Assembly (NCBI GenBank): GCA_041393395.1
Contig: JAWKKG010000004.1
Span: 806,001-870,000, forward strand
DNA: 64,000 nucleotides
Reading direction: 5' to 3'
Origin: JAGQIB01 sp041393395
GTDB taxonomy: Bacteria; ARS69
In this document: piece by piece, positions 29,162 to 38,936 of the stretch
Layout of the letters: every line of letters begins with the position of its first letter
Numbering within the stretch: position 1 is the stretch's first letter
Program-made: the position numbers and the translations under genes
Notes under the pieces: model-generated
Told to the model about the DNA's origin: nothing
Databases searched by the model: none
The model's input: the letters and a program-made list of their open reading frames with translations, nothing else

Positions 29162-30480
29162 GCGACTTCCGCTTCGGATTGAGGCTCGGAGGCGGAGGTG
29201 TCGGATGTCGGGGGCTTCCAGTTGCGGACGTCGATCTTGCCGGTAACGGCGGCGGAGATGAGGGCGGTGCGGCGTTCTTGGAGGAGGTCCCGGACGTCGT
29301 CCTGCCTTGAGATCAGGGAGTCAATTCGCGCAACCCTCTCATCCAGGAACTCAGTGATCGCATCCTGTTCTTCTAGAGGGGGGAGGCACACCGGAAAGGC
29401 GCGGAGCATGGGACGACGCAGCGAATCCACGGTCGACTTCGCATTCCCGGCGAGCGCGACGATGGCGAGATGCTCACGAAGAAAGTAGAAGAAATAGCGC
29501 CCAGTGATGCGCCGGAAGTTGTGGAACAGATAGACCCGTTGGTGGAACTCCAGCCGTCCAATGTGGTGATGGTAGATCTTTCCCACTCCCGCTCCATCAC
29601 CCGACGTCAAGACACCCTCACCGTCGAAAGAGTAGGTGTCGATTCGCTCAACGGTTTGCGAGCGGACGAAAAAGGGGTACTCGCCATCCGGCTTCGCATC
29701 TTGTGTATCCCTCCCACCAGTGGTCACGTCTGAGACCCGGCTCGTAGCGAGCACACTCCAGTGAGACGGGATGGTGCCGATCCAATCGACACCGGAATCT
29801 CGCATGAGGGCATCGGGGTTCAGGCCCTTGGTGACCGCATGGCTGATGACGGCCTGACGTTTCTCCGTGAGCAGCGCGACGAGCTGCTGCTGTCTTTCGA
29901 TCAGCGCGTCGATCTTCGCCGTCTCATAGTCGAGGAAATTCGCGATCTGGGCTTGTTCCTGCTGTGCGGGCAGTGGGCATTGGACATCTCCGAGAAGTTG
30001 GAGATTGAGACCATCCCGCATGTCCCCGCCAGCCATGTTTCGCAAATTCTGGTAGTTGGACGAGAGCCACCAGAAGAGGAACCGTGGTTGCAATTTGGCC
30101 GAAGGCACGATAGCAGCCATCGACTGATTGCAGGTCGCGTCTATGTCCAACTGGGCAGCCATGCCCTTCGTCTTACCTTGGCCGGCTAGGGCGACCACTA
30201 GACTCCCACGCTTGATCCATCGTGCACTGCTGTTCTCAAGCGCCGCCTTGGTAATGAAAGCAGATGCCTCGCGAATGAGGCGCTGGTTGACCGAGCCCGA
30301 ATTGAGCCAGGGAACGGTCCCATTCTCCCAGAAGCCCGGGTTCGTCTTCGAAGGTGTGCCACCCGCGTAGATGGATGCCCCCCAGCGAAGCCTGATGCTA
30401 CCCCACGTCACTGGAAGCGAATCCGCCCATTCGATTCCGGCCCTTGCGTAGCTTCGATAGGCGGCGTACCGGCCGCTCAC
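29158..30480 (-). CDS. hsdS: Type I restriction-modification specificity subunit
   Basis: 440 residues with the classical two-half layout. Target recognition domain 1 covers about residues 20-175, followed by the first conserved helix (EQAQIANFLDYETAKIDAL). Domain 2 covers about 225-380 with the second helix (EEQDAITEFLDERVARIDSL). The two helices act as a molecular ruler between the half-sites of a bipartite DNA target; the target cannot be read from sequence. The gene is visibly less GC-rich than its neighbours, as is usual for the fast-exchanging S subunit. It overlaps hsdM and hsdR by ATGA at both ends. Confidence 0.96.
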   Translation of the reverse strand: MSGRYAAYRSYARAGIEWADSLPVTWGSIRLRWGASIYAGGTPSKTNPGFWENGTVPWLNSGSVNQRLIREASAFITKAALENSSARWIKRGSLVVALAGQGKTKGMAAQLDIDATCNQSMAAIVPSAKLQPRFLFWWLSSNYQNLRNMAGGDMRDGLNLQLLGDVQCPLPAQQEQAQIANFLDYETAKIDALIERQQQLVALLTEKRQAVISHAVTKGLNPDALMRDSGVDWIGTIPSHWSVLATSRVSDVTTGGRDTQDAKPDGEYPFFVRSQTVERIDTYSFDGEGVLTSGDGAGVGKIYHHHIGRLEFHQRVYLFHNFRRITGRYFFYFLREHLAIVALAGNAKSTVDSLRRPMLRAFPVCLPPLEEQDAITEFLDERVARIDSLISRQDDVRDLLQERRTALISAAVTGKIDVRNWKPPTSDTSASEPQSEAEVA

Positions 30481-32828
30481 GACTGCACGTCTCGCAGCAT
30501 CTCCATGATCTCCGCGCTAAGCGCACCTAGGTCCGCGTCGATCTCCTCGAGCCCCCGCGGTGGCTCATACCGATAGAAGTGTCTATTGAACGGTATCTCG
30601 TAGCCTACGCCGCCAATCTGTCCGTCCCGTTCGTCGCACTTGCCCGCATCGATCCAGGCGTCCTCGACGTGAGGCGCGACTTCCTTCTCGAAGTACGCTT
30701 GGTTCACCGCACTCACATCCGCGCCACGCGCGGTCTCGGCGGTGAGCGATACATCTTCGTTGTCGCGGAGATTGCTGTCGGGCTGGAACTGGACGACCTT
30801 CCCCCGGTACTCGAACGCCCCGTACATCGCGTCAGCCCTCGTCTTCAGCACCTTCTTGATGACTGGCTCTGCGTCGGGGTTGGTCCAGGCGACGGCATCG
30901 ACAAGCTGCTTCCTCTCCTTCGCCGCCAGCTTGACCCCGGTCTTCTGGAGCGCCTTCTTGAGCTCTCCCTCGAACGCGTTGAAGTCGTCGCTCTGGTCGA
31001 CTCCGATCACCGCCTGGAGCTGCCGGGCCATCTCAAGCAGCTCCCGCTGCGCGTTCCAGGTCTTCGCGGAGAGCAAATCCTTCACGTGGCCTTCCTTCAG
31101 GTCCGGGAAGTCCGCCTTCACGAGCGCGCGGACCTCGGTCTCGACCTCCCCCAGCCTGCCGTAGCTCTCGTCCGTCCAGCCCTGGCCGTACGCCTCGTAG
31201 ACCTTCTGCATCACCGCGTTCAGCGGACCGCTCGCAAACCGGAGTGTCTCCAGACGCTCATCCGAGAACTGCACCGACAACCGCAGCGGCCGCTCCACCG
31301 TGATCCGCCGGTACCCGAATTCGTGGGTCTCGAAGATCTTGCTGCCGAAGGTCCTCTTCTCCTTCTTCTTCCCGACCGGACGCCCGCCCTTGCCGTTGGC
31401 GCCGTTCTCGCCGGTCTCCTCGTCGAGGTCGTACGGCTCGATCGCCTCGAACTTCCCGAACGTCCGGGTGATCAGGGCGATGTCCTCCTCGCCGAGCTCC
31501 TGCCGCTTGGAGCCCAGGCTCTTCCGCATCTTCCGGTAGAGGTGCACGCCGTTGATGAGCTGCACCTTGCCCATCCGCTCGGGGGCCTTCTTGTTGGATA
31601 GGATCCACACGTAGGTCGCGATGCCCGTGTTGTAGAACATGTCCGTCGGCAGGGCGACAATCGCCTCCAGCAGGTCGCTCTCCAGGATGTAGCGTCGGAT
31701 CTCGCTCTCGCCGCTGCCCGCTCCGCCCGTGAAGAGCGGCGAGCCGTTGAGGATGATCCCGATACGCCCGCCGCTCTTGTCCTTGTCCCTCGAGGTGTCG
31801 TTCGGGTCGTAGTCGCGCATCTTCTTGATGAGGTGCAGCAGGAAGAGGAGCGATCCGTCGCTGACCCGTGGCAGGCCGGGACCGAAGCGGCCGCCGAATC
31901 CCTTGACCTTGTGCTCGTTCTTGATGTGGCCTTCGACCTTCTTCCAGTCCACGCCGAAGGGCGGATTGGAGAGCATGTAGTCGAACCGGTCCGCGGGGAG
32001 CTGGTCGTCGCTGAGCGTGTTGCCGAGCTTGATCCGACTCACGTCCTGGCCCTTGATGAGCATGTCGCCCTTGCAGATGGCGTAGCTCTCGGGATTGAGC
32101 TCCTGGCCGAAGGCGCGCATGACAGCCTTGGGGTTCAGCTCGTGGACGTACTCCATGCCGGCGGAGAGGAAGCCGCCGGTTCCGGCCGTGGGATCGTAGA
32201 TGGTGCGGATGATGCCCTTCTCGGTGAGGGCGTCGTCGTCCTCCATGAAAACGAGGGCGGTGGTCAGGCGCACGATGTCGCGGGGCGTGAAGTGCTCGCC
32301 GGCGGTCTCGTTGGAGCTTTCCGCAAATCGGCGGATCAGCTCCTCGAAGACGAGGCCCATGTCGTGGTTGCTGATGGCCTGGGGGCTGAGGTCGGTGGTG
32401 GCCACCTTCTGGACGACCTTGAAGAGCAGGTTGGCGTCCTCGAGCCGGGCGATGAACTCGCTGAACTTGAAGTGTTCGAAGATCTCGCAGGCGTCCCGGG
32501 AGAAGCTATCCACGTAGGTGAGCAGGTTGGTCTTGATGTCGGCGCTGCCGAGCTTCGAGAGGTCCATGGGCGAGGTGTTGTAGAAGGACTGCCCCGCGGC
32601 CTTCAGGAGGAACTTCTCGCGGGCGTCCTCCTCCAGCTTCTTCATGCCCTTGAGGCGCTCGACCTCCGCGAGGACCTGGGCCTTGGTGCCCTCCAGGACG
32701 CACTCCAGGCGGCGGAGGATCGTGAAGGGCAGGATCACGCGGCCGTACTGGGACTGCTTGAAGTCGCCGCGGAGGAGGTCGGCCAAAGACCAGATGTAGG
32801 CGGCGGTCTGGGAGAAGTTGGTCGTCAT
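30477..32828 (-). CDS. hsdM: Type I restriction-modification N6-adenine methyltransferase, M subunit
   Basis: 783 residues. The N-terminal helical HsdM domain (MTTNFSQTAAYIWSLADLLRG) is followed by the methylase fold: SAM motif DPTAGTGGFLSAG near residues 211-223 and catalytic SNPPFGVDW near 285-293. Many HsdM proteins have about 500-550 residues; here the frame continues for about 250 more after a basic linker (PVGKKKEKRTFG). This helical extension includes a typical WTDESYG segment and ends PPRGLEEIDADLGALS. The ATG at 32828 has only a weak SD. It heads hsdM-hsdS-hsdR. Confidence 0.96.
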   Translation of the reverse strand: MTTNFSQTAAYIWSLADLLRGDFKQSQYGRVILPFTILRRLECVLEGTKAQVLAEVERLKGMKKLEEDAREKFLLKAAGQSFYNTSPMDLSKLGSADIKTNLLTYVDSFSRDACEIFEHFKFSEFIARLEDANLLFKVVQKVATTDLSPQAISNHDMGLVFEELIRRFAESSNETAGEHFTPRDIVRLTTALVFMEDDDALTEKGIIRTIYDPTAGTGGFLSAGMEYVHELNPKAVMRAFGQELNPESYAICKGDMLIKGQDVSRIKLGNTLSDDQLPADRFDYMLSNPPFGVDWKKVEGHIKNEHKVKGFGGRFGPGLPRVSDGSLLFLLHLIKKMRDYDPNDTSRDKDKSGGRIGIILNGSPLFTGGAGSGESEIRRYILESDLLEAIVALPTDMFYNTGIATYVWILSNKKAPERMGKVQLINGVHLYRKMRKSLGSKRQELGEEDIALITRTFGKFEAIEPYDLDEETGENGANGKGGRPVGKKKEKRTFGSKIFETHEFGYRRITVERPLRLSVQFSDERLETLRFASGPLNAVMQKVYEAYGQGWTDESYGRLGEVETEVRALVKADFPDLKEGHVKDLLSAKTWNAQRELLEMARQLQAVIGVDQSDDFNAFEGELKKALQKTGVKLAAKERKQLVDAVAWTNPDAEPVIKKVLKTRADAMYGAFEYRGKVVQFQPDSNLRDNEDVSLTAETARGADVSAVNQAYFEKEVAPHVEDAWIDAGKCDERDGQIGGVGYEIPFNRHFYRYEPPRGLEEIDADLGALSAEIMEMLRDVQS

Positions 32829-33245
32829 CGGGCCTATCCGTCGGTGCGGCGAGGTCTCTTGGTTTGGAGGGCGACACCGGCGCACCCGGACGTCGATCCG
32901 CGACCGCGGTCGTGCCACTCCCGGCTCAGGCTGATGCTAGGATCCGACATCCAGGAGCTTCGAGCTAGCACAAGCTGCGCTCTTGCAAGCGGAGCTCATC
33001 CGCCTGCCGAAGGATGCCAATACGTCGCGGCGGTGCAGTTGAGGCGCGGGCAATGCTCCGCACGAGGCGGGCCCGACCAGGGTGATGGGATCACCAGCCG
33101 GCTGAGCTGCCGTTGCAGACGTCGCAGGGCCGAAGGTAACTACGGATGGTCCGCCGACCGCGGAGCGGTCTCGGAACGAACGGTCCGGGGCCGACTTGCC
33201 GCGGCAAAGGCGCGCATCGCCACAGAGACCTAGCAGGAGCCGGAA
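32829..33245. other. Intergenic region between hsdM and tRNA-Gly
   Basis: About 417 bp without a gene I can support. It must contain the hsdM promoter on the minus strand. Frames through it are interrupted or have biased, low-complexity composition. It sits between a tRNA 3' end and a mobile-type defence operon, a common position for integration scars, but no direct repeat of the tRNA end was found. Confidence 0.5.
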
Positions 33246-33321
33246 TGGAGCGGGCAACGGGAGTCGAACCCGCGACTTTCAGCTTGGGAAGCTGACACTC
33301 TACCAACTGAGTTATGCCCGC
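33246..33321 (-). tRNA. tRNA-Gly (anticodon CCC)
   Basis: Minus strand: acceptor GCGGGCA/TGCCCGC, D-arm CTCAGTTGGTAGAG, anticodon stem TCAGC/GCTGA with loop TTCCCAA (anticodon CCC, codon GGG), T-arm with TTCGACT, discriminator T and encoded CCA; 76 bases in all. The hsd operon lies immediately downstream of its 3' end. Confidence 0.95.
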
Positions 33322-33447
33322 TCTCAGTCCCGAGGCGCTCATCATACGCGCGCCCGGGACGGCGTCAAGGCGATGCGGAGGGAGCGGTCTCGGGAGTCCA
33401 GGAGCGTGTCCCAGGCTCCGGACGCACCCGCCCGCGCCCGCCTCGTC

Positions 33448-34407
33448 TCACTCCCTCCCCGCCGCCTCCACCCGCCCCGCAATCTCCCCCGCCAGCTCCT
33501 CCGCCGACCTCCCCGCCGCCGGCAGCCAGACCACCCCCGCCACGGCCCGGAACCACGTCCGCTGCCGCTTCGCGAACTGCCTCGTGGCCCGCGTGATCCG
33601 CTCCGCCGCCTCCGCCCGGCCGATCTCGCCCGCCACAAGCGCCCGGACCTCCGGGTACCCGAGCGCGTCCATTCCTGGCGACTCGCCGAGCCCGGCCGCC
33701 ACGAGGCCGCGGACCTCGTCCTCCCAGCCGGCCGCGAGCATGGCCTCCGTGCGCGCCGCGATGCGGGCGTCCAGCGCCTCGACCGGCCACTCGAGCCCGA
33801 ACCGGAGCGGCGTGACCGGCGACGGCGCGTCGCGGTGACGGCGGTGGTGCTCGGACAGCGCCGTGCCCGTCAGCTCCCAGACCTCGAGCGCCCGTGTGAC
33901 CCGCACGACATCCCGCGGATGCAATCGCTCCGCCGTCTCCGCGTCCACCGCGGCGAGCCGCGCGTGCAGCGCCTCCACGCCCTCCCGCTCGACGACGTCT
34001 CCGAGCCGCGCGCGCACCTCCGCGTCCGCCTCCGGGCCCTCGAACAGCCCTTCCTCCGCCGCGCGCAGGTACAGCCCGCTGCCGCCCACCAGCACCGGCA
34101 GCTTTCCGCGCGCGCGAATCTCCTCGAACGCCGCGCGCGCTTCCTCCCCGAAGCGCGCCGCGCTGAACCGCTCCGTGGGCTCCGCCACGTCCACCATCCA
34201 GTGCGGCACCGCGGCGCGCTCCTCGGCGGTGGGCTTCGCCGTGCCCACGTCGAGACGTCGGTAAACCTGGCGCGAGTCCGCGGACACGACCTCGATGGGG
34301 AGCAAACGCGAGAGCGCGACCGCCACGGCGGTCTTGCCGGAGGCCGTCGGGCCCACGAGGCTTGCGACGAGCGGCGGTCGTTCGGACGGATTCATCGCCC
34401 GGCTCAT
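33448..34407 (-). CDS. miaA: tRNA dimethylallyltransferase
   Basis: 319 residues. It transfers the dimethylallyl group to A37 of tRNAs reading UNN codons, the first step toward ms2i6A. The P-loop GPTASGKT, SADSRQVYR, VGGSGLYLRA and the C-terminal QFAKRQRTWFR signatures are all present. I chose ATG at 34407, which overlaps the mutL stop as ATGA; a second ATG lies at 34395. It is the last gene of the mtaB-to-miaA run, so the same transcript encodes MiaB, the enzyme that acts on its product. Confidence 0.96.
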   Translation of the reverse strand: MSRAMNPSERPPLVASLVGPTASGKTAVAVALSRLLPIEVVSADSRQVYRRLDVGTAKPTAEERAAVPHWMVDVAEPTERFSAARFGEEARAAFEEIRARGKLPVLVGGSGLYLRAAEEGLFEGPEADAEVRARLGDVVEREGVEALHARLAAVDAETAERLHPRDVVRVTRALEVWELTGTALSEHHRRHRDAPSPVTPLRFGLEWPVEALDARIAARTEAMLAAGWEDEVRGLVAAGLGESPGMDALGYPEVRALVAGEIGRAEAAERITRATRQFAKRQRTWFRAVAGVVWLPAAGRSAEELAGEIAGRVEAAGRE

Positions 34408-36272
34408 CGCTCGAAGCGATCGTCCAGCGACGTGCGCGCCACCTCGAGGAAGATCGGGCGCCCGTGCGGGCAGAGCTTGGGGACCTCGGTGCGCTCGAGC
34501 GAGCGCAGCAGGTGATCGATTTCCTCGCCGTGCAGGCGCTGCCCGAACTTCACGGCCGCGCGGCACGCGTACGTCTTGGCGAGGTAGTCGATGCGCTTCG
34601 CGGCGTTCGCACGCGCGTTCTCGGCGGAGGCGAACACCTCGCGCAGGAACTCGCCGCCGCCCCAGCGCGACAGGTTGCCGGGAATGCCGGAGACGAGCAC
34701 GGTGCTCGGGCCGCCGGGCGCGGCGTCGAACCCGACGGCCTGCAGCACCTCCGCCGCCTCCTCGGGCTCCTGCCCGGGGGCGAGATCGATCGGCAGCGGA
34801 ACGAGCAGGCCCTGCACCGGCACGCGCGACGGATCGTTCGCGACCTCGCGGATCTCGTCGTACAGCACGCGCTCGTGCGCGGCGTGCTGGTCGATCACGA
34901 GCAGGCGATCGGTGTCCTCCACGAGCAGGTACGCGCCCCACAGCTCGCCGACGAGGCGCAGTCGTCCCGTGGCGAGCGCGGTCGACACGCGCCGGGTCTC
35001 GTCGCGAACTCCGGGCACAGCGAGCTCCGCGCCTTGCGGCGACTCGGCCCCCGCCGGCTCGCGCGCCGCACCACCTCCGACCTCTCCGAACGGCAGCTCC
35101 GTTCCAGGCTCGGGCGCCCCCTGGCCCCACACCGGAGCGGCCGGCGCGGGCCCGAATCGCTCCGGTCGCGGCCGGCGGTCCTCCCGCACCCACGGCAGGC
35201 CGGACTCGCGACCCAGGGCATCGAACCGCGTGGCAAACGCGGACGAGCCCACCGCCTCGCGGATCACCGAGAACACGCGATCCCGCCGCGTGAACCGGAC
35301 TTCGCGCTTCGTGGGATGCACGTTCACGTCGACCTCGGAGGGATCCACCGTGACCGCGAGCGCGAAGATCGGGTGCTTACCCCCCGGCACGGCGCCGCCG
35401 ATGCCCGCGGTGACCGCGTGCGCGAGCGACGCATCCACGACCGGGCGGCCGTTCACGAGCAGGAGCTGGTGATCCACGCGGGTGCGCGCGAAGTCCGTGA
35501 GCGAGACCACGCCTCGCACCGAGATCCCCTCACGATCGCCCTTCACCTCCACCATGCGCCGCGTGACGTCTCCGAGCAGGGCCGCCGCGCGGCGGCGGAA
35601 GTCGTCGGCCGCGGCGATCTCGAGGACGCGCTTGCCGTCGCGCAGCACGCGGAAGGAAACGTCCGGTGCGCCGAGCGCGAGCTGCCCGATCATTCGCACG
35701 AGCACGCGGCCTTCCGTCGCCGGCGTCTTCAAGAACTTGCGCCGCGCGGGAACGTTGAAGAACAGGTCCCGCACCTCGATCGTGGTTCCGCGCGCCCGCG
35801 CGGCGCGCGTCTCCTCCACGACCTTCCCGGCCTCGATCCGGATCCTCGTCCCCTGCCCATCGCCCGACCCGCCCGACCCGCCGGATCCCTCCGGACCGCC
35901 AGTTCCGCCCGACCCGCCCGGCATCGTCACCAGCTCCACCCGCGACACCGCCGCGATCGACGCGAGCGCCTCGCCGCGAAATCCCAGGGTGGCGATGGCG
36001 ATCAGGTCCTGCGGATCCCACACCTTGCTCGTGGCGTGCCGCTCGAACGCGAGCCGCACTTCGTCCGGCGCGATGCCGCCGCCGTCGTCCGCCACGCGGA
36101 TGAGATCGATGCCGCCGCCCTCGATCGCGACCTCGATCGCGGTCGCGCCCGCGTCCAGCGAGTTCTCCACGAGCTCCTTCGCGAGCGACGCCGGCCGCTC
36201 CACGACCTCGCCGGCCGCGATGCGGTTCGCCACCTCGGGCGGCAGCAGTCGGATCGCGCCGCAACCACTCAC
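34404..36272 (-). CDS. mutL: DNA mismatch repair protein MutL
   Basis: 622 residues; GTG at 36272 overlaps the mutS stop as GTGA. The N-terminal GHKL ATPase has ELVENSLDAGA, ADDGGGIAPDE and GFRGEALASIAAVS. A Gly-rich insertion (GGSGGTGGPEGSGGSGGSG) lies near residues 111-129. A Pro/Gly-rich linker separates the C-terminal domain, which carries DQHAAHERVLYDE, ACRAAVKFGQ and CPHGRP, the metal-binding motifs of MutL endonucleases. In the first motif Asp replaces the last Glu. No mutH is present in the window, consistent with MutL-made nicks, though activity is inferred. Confidence 0.96.
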   Translation of the reverse strand: MSGCGAIRLLPPEVANRIAAGEVVERPASLAKELVENSLDAGATAIEVAIEGGGIDLIRVADDGGGIAPDEVRLAFERHATSKVWDPQDLIAIATLGFRGEALASIAAVSRVELVTMPGGSGGTGGPEGSGGSGGSGDGQGTRIRIEAGKVVEETRAARARGTTIEVRDLFFNVPARRKFLKTPATEGRVLVRMIGQLALGAPDVSFRVLRDGKRVLEIAAADDFRRRAAALLGDVTRRMVEVKGDREGISVRGVVSLTDFARTRVDHQLLLVNGRPVVDASLAHAVTAGIGGAVPGGKHPIFALAVTVDPSEVDVNVHPTKREVRFTRRDRVFSVIREAVGSSAFATRFDALGRESGLPWVREDRRPRPERFGPAPAAPVWGQGAPEPGTELPFGEVGGGAAREPAGAESPQGAELAVPGVRDETRRVSTALATGRLRLVGELWGAYLLVEDTDRLLVIDQHAAHERVLYDEIREVANDPSRVPVQGLLVPLPIDLAPGQEPEEAAEVLQAVGFDAAPGGPSTVLVSGIPGNLSRWGGGEFLREVFASAENARANAAKRIDYLAKTYACRAAVKFGQRLHGEEIDHLLRSLERTEVPKLCPHGRPIFLEVARTSLDDRFER

Positions 36273-38905
36273 TGCGAATCCTCCCGCAGCCGACGTTTCC
36301 ACTCGGACAGCACCGCGAGCGCATCGAGCGGCGTCATCCGCTCCGGCTCGATCGCCTCCAGCTCCGAGAGCACGGAGGCCCCACGCCCTGAGAACAGCGC
36401 GAGCTGCGCCCCGCTCGCCGCCGCCCCGTTCGCGCGGCCGGTCAGGAACGTGCCGTCCTCGAGCCCGGCCAGGATCTTCTGCGCGCGCCGCGTGACGTCG
36501 GCCGGCAGCCCCGCGAGCTTCGCGACCTGGATGCCGAAGCTCCGGTCCGCCGCGCCCTCCACGATCTTGCGCAGGAACACGATGTCGTCCTTCCACTCGT
36601 GCACCGTCACGCGCAGGTTCACGGAGCGGGACTGCGCATCGGCGAGCTCGGTCAGCTCGTGGTAGTGCGTGGCGAACAGCGTGCGCGCGGCCCGGTCCTC
36701 CCGGTCGTGCAGGTACTCCATCACGGCCCACGCGATCGCGAGGCCGTCGTACGTCGCGGTGCCGCGGCCGACCTCATCGAGCAGCACGAGGCTGCGCGGC
36801 GTGGCCGCGCCGAGGATGCGCGCGACCTCCACCATCTCCACCATGAACGTGGAGTGGCCGGCGGCCACGTGATCGCTGGCGCCCACCCGCGTGAACACGC
36901 GGTCCACCACGCCGATCTCCGCCTCCTCGGCCGGCACCCAGGAGCCGATCTGCGCGAGCAGCACGAGCAGCGCGACCTGACGCAGGTACGTGCTCTTGCC
37001 CGCCATGTTCGGGCCGGTGATCAGCAGGATCTGACGGCCGGCGCCGTCGAGGTGCACGTCGTTCGGAACGAACTCGTGCGCCGGCAGACCCGCCTCCACC
37101 ACCGGGTGCCGTCCGCCGCGGATGCGCAGGCGGTCCGTGTCGTTCACCGCGGGACGCACCCACGACTCGCGCACGGCGAGATCCGCGAAGTCCGCCAGCA
37201 CGTCGAGCGTGGCGATTGCTCCCGCCGCTCGCCGGATGCGCGCACACGACAGAGCGAGCCGCTCGCGCACCTCCACGAACAGGTCGTACTCGAGGTTCTT
37301 GGCCTTCTCCTCCGCGCCGAGGATCTCGGACTCGCGCTCCTTCAGCTGCGGGGTCACGTAGCGCTCCGCGTTCACGAGCGTCTGCCGGCGCTCGTAGTCC
37401 GCCGGCACCAGCGCCTTGTTTCCCTTGGTGACCTCGAGGTAGTAGCCGAACACGCGGTTGTAGCCGATCTTGAGGTTCGAGATGCCGGTGCGCTCGCGCT
37501 CGGCTGCCTGCAGCTCGGCGATCCAGTTCTTGCCGCTCTTCGTGAGCGCGCGCAGGTGATCGAGCTCCTCGGAGTACCCCGCGCGCATCACGCCGCCGTC
37601 CTTGATCGACACCGGCGGCTCTTCGGCGATCGCCTCGCGGATCGTGTCGACCTCGGCCGTGAAGTCGCCGAGGTCCTCGATCAGCCGCGAGAACAGCGCC
37701 GGCTTCCGCGCGCGCAGCTCCGTCTTCAGCTCCGGCAGATCCGCGAGCGACTCCGCGAGGCCCACGAGGTCGCGCCCGTGCGCGCGACCCGCCGCCACCC
37801 GCATCGCGAGCCGCGCCACGTCGCCCATGCGATCGAGCCGTTCCGCGAGTCGCCCCGCGAAATCCCGATCCGCGATCAGGTCCGCCACCGCGTCCTGTCG
37901 CGCCGCCACGCGCTCCGGCGCGAGCAACGGCCGCGCGAGCCAGCGCTTCAGCAGGCGCGCGCCCATCGGCGTGCGCGTGCGATCCATCACGGAGAGGAGC
38001 GTGGATCCGGTGGCGCCCTCCCGCAGCGGACGCAGGATCTCCAGGTTGCGGAGCGAGATGTCGTCCAGGATCAACGTGCCCTCGCCCGCCTCGAACGTGA
38101 GCGGATCGAGTTCGCGCCCCTCCGCCTTCGACAGGTCCGCGAGGTAGTCCACGAGCGCGCTCGCCGCCACCACCGCCAGCGGCAGGAACAGCGGCGACTC
38201 GCCGGCCGGGGGCGCAATGCCCGGGCCCTCGCGCAGGCGGTGCTCCGCGTCCTCGGCCGGTGCCCAGCGATCCGCCGGGCGCTTCTCCACCGCGACCTCG
38301 AGTGCCGCCACCGCGCGCTCCACCGCCGCCGGCAGCTTCCGCCCCGGCACCAGGACCTCGGCCGGCCGCAGGCGCTGCAGCTCGTCGGCGAGCGCGTCCA
38401 GCATCAGCTCGCCGCCCACGAACTCGCCGGTGGTGACGTCGCAGCGGACGATGCCCACGCGTCCCGCTTCCGCATCCGGCCACAGCGACACGAGGTAGCG
38501 ATCGGCGCGCTCGTCCAGCAGGCCCGGGAACGTCGCGGTGCCGGCGGAGATCACCTCCACCACCTCGCGCTTCACGATTCCCTTCGCCTGCTTCGGGTCC
38601 TCGACCTGGTCGCAGATCGCCACGCGATGGCCGGCCGCCACGAGCTTGGACACCGTGCGCTCGAGACTCGAGAGCGGCACGCCCGCGAGCGGCACCGGCT
38701 CGCCCTTCTCGGTGCCGCGCGTGGTCAGCGTGATGCCGGTGACCTTCGCAAGGAGGACGGCGTCCTCCCAGAACGTCTCCCAGAAGTCGCCCATCCGAAA
38801 CAGCAGCACCGAGCCCTCGTTCGCCGCCTTCGCGGAGAGGTACTGGCGCATGAGCGGCGTGAGGCCGGCTTCCGTCGGCGACGGACGTCGGGTCTGGACC
38901 GACAC
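36269..38905 (-). CDS. mutS: DNA mismatch recognition protein MutS
   Basis: 878 residues, full length. GTG at 38905 is preceded by AGGAGG with 5-base spacing. Domain I has the mismatch-contacting Phe-x-Glu as DFWETF (Trp instead of the usual Tyr). The connector, lever/clamp and ATPase domains follow; Walker A is GPNMAGKST near residue 635, and LVLLDEVGRGTATYDGLA and ATHYHELTEL are the other signatures. It is followed directly by mutL. The gap to the upstream SPOR gene is only 31 bp. Confidence 0.97.
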   Translation of the reverse strand: MSVQTRRPSPTEAGLTPLMRQYLSAKAANEGSVLLFRMGDFWETFWEDAVLLAKVTGITLTTRGTEKGEPVPLAGVPLSSLERTVSKLVAAGHRVAICDQVEDPKQAKGIVKREVVEVISAGTATFPGLLDERADRYLVSLWPDAEAGRVGIVRCDVTTGEFVGGELMLDALADELQRLRPAEVLVPGRKLPAAVERAVAALEVAVEKRPADRWAPAEDAEHRLREGPGIAPPAGESPLFLPLAVVAASALVDYLADLSKAEGRELDPLTFEAGEGTLILDDISLRNLEILRPLREGATGSTLLSVMDRTRTPMGARLLKRWLARPLLAPERVAARQDAVADLIADRDFAGRLAERLDRMGDVARLAMRVAAGRAHGRDLVGLAESLADLPELKTELRARKPALFSRLIEDLGDFTAEVDTIREAIAEEPPVSIKDGGVMRAGYSEELDHLRALTKSGKNWIAELQAAERERTGISNLKIGYNRVFGYYLEVTKGNKALVPADYERRQTLVNAERYVTPQLKERESEILGAEEKAKNLEYDLFVEVRERLALSCARIRRAAGAIATLDVLADFADLAVRESWVRPAVNDTDRLRIRGGRHPVVEAGLPAHEFVPNDVHLDGAGRQILLITGPNMAGKSTYLRQVALLVLLAQIGSWVPAEEAEIGVVDRVFTRVGASDHVAAGHSTFMVEMVEVARILGAATPRSLVLLDEVGRGTATYDGLAIAWAVMEYLHDREDRAARTLFATHYHELTELADAQSRSVNLRVTVHEWKDDIVFLRKIVEGAADRSFGIQVAKLAGLPADVTRRAQKILAGLEDGTFLTGRANGAAASGAQLALFSGRGASVLSELEAIEPERMTPLDALAVLSEWKRRLREDSQ

Positions 38906-38936
38906 GGGTTCCTCCTGGGCCGGCCCGCGCCGGCTT

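Noticed and set aside
26321..29182. A 953-codon open frame on the plus strand opposite hsdR
   Set aside because: Composition is low in diversity (Val/Leu/Arg/Glu-rich) and it mirrors the codon bias of hsdR, a well-defined family member; such frames are common in high-GC DNA.
25531..33321. Genomic island with attachment-site duplication around the hsd genes
   Set aside because: I looked for a copy of the tRNA-Gly 3' end at the other border and for an integrase; neither is visible.
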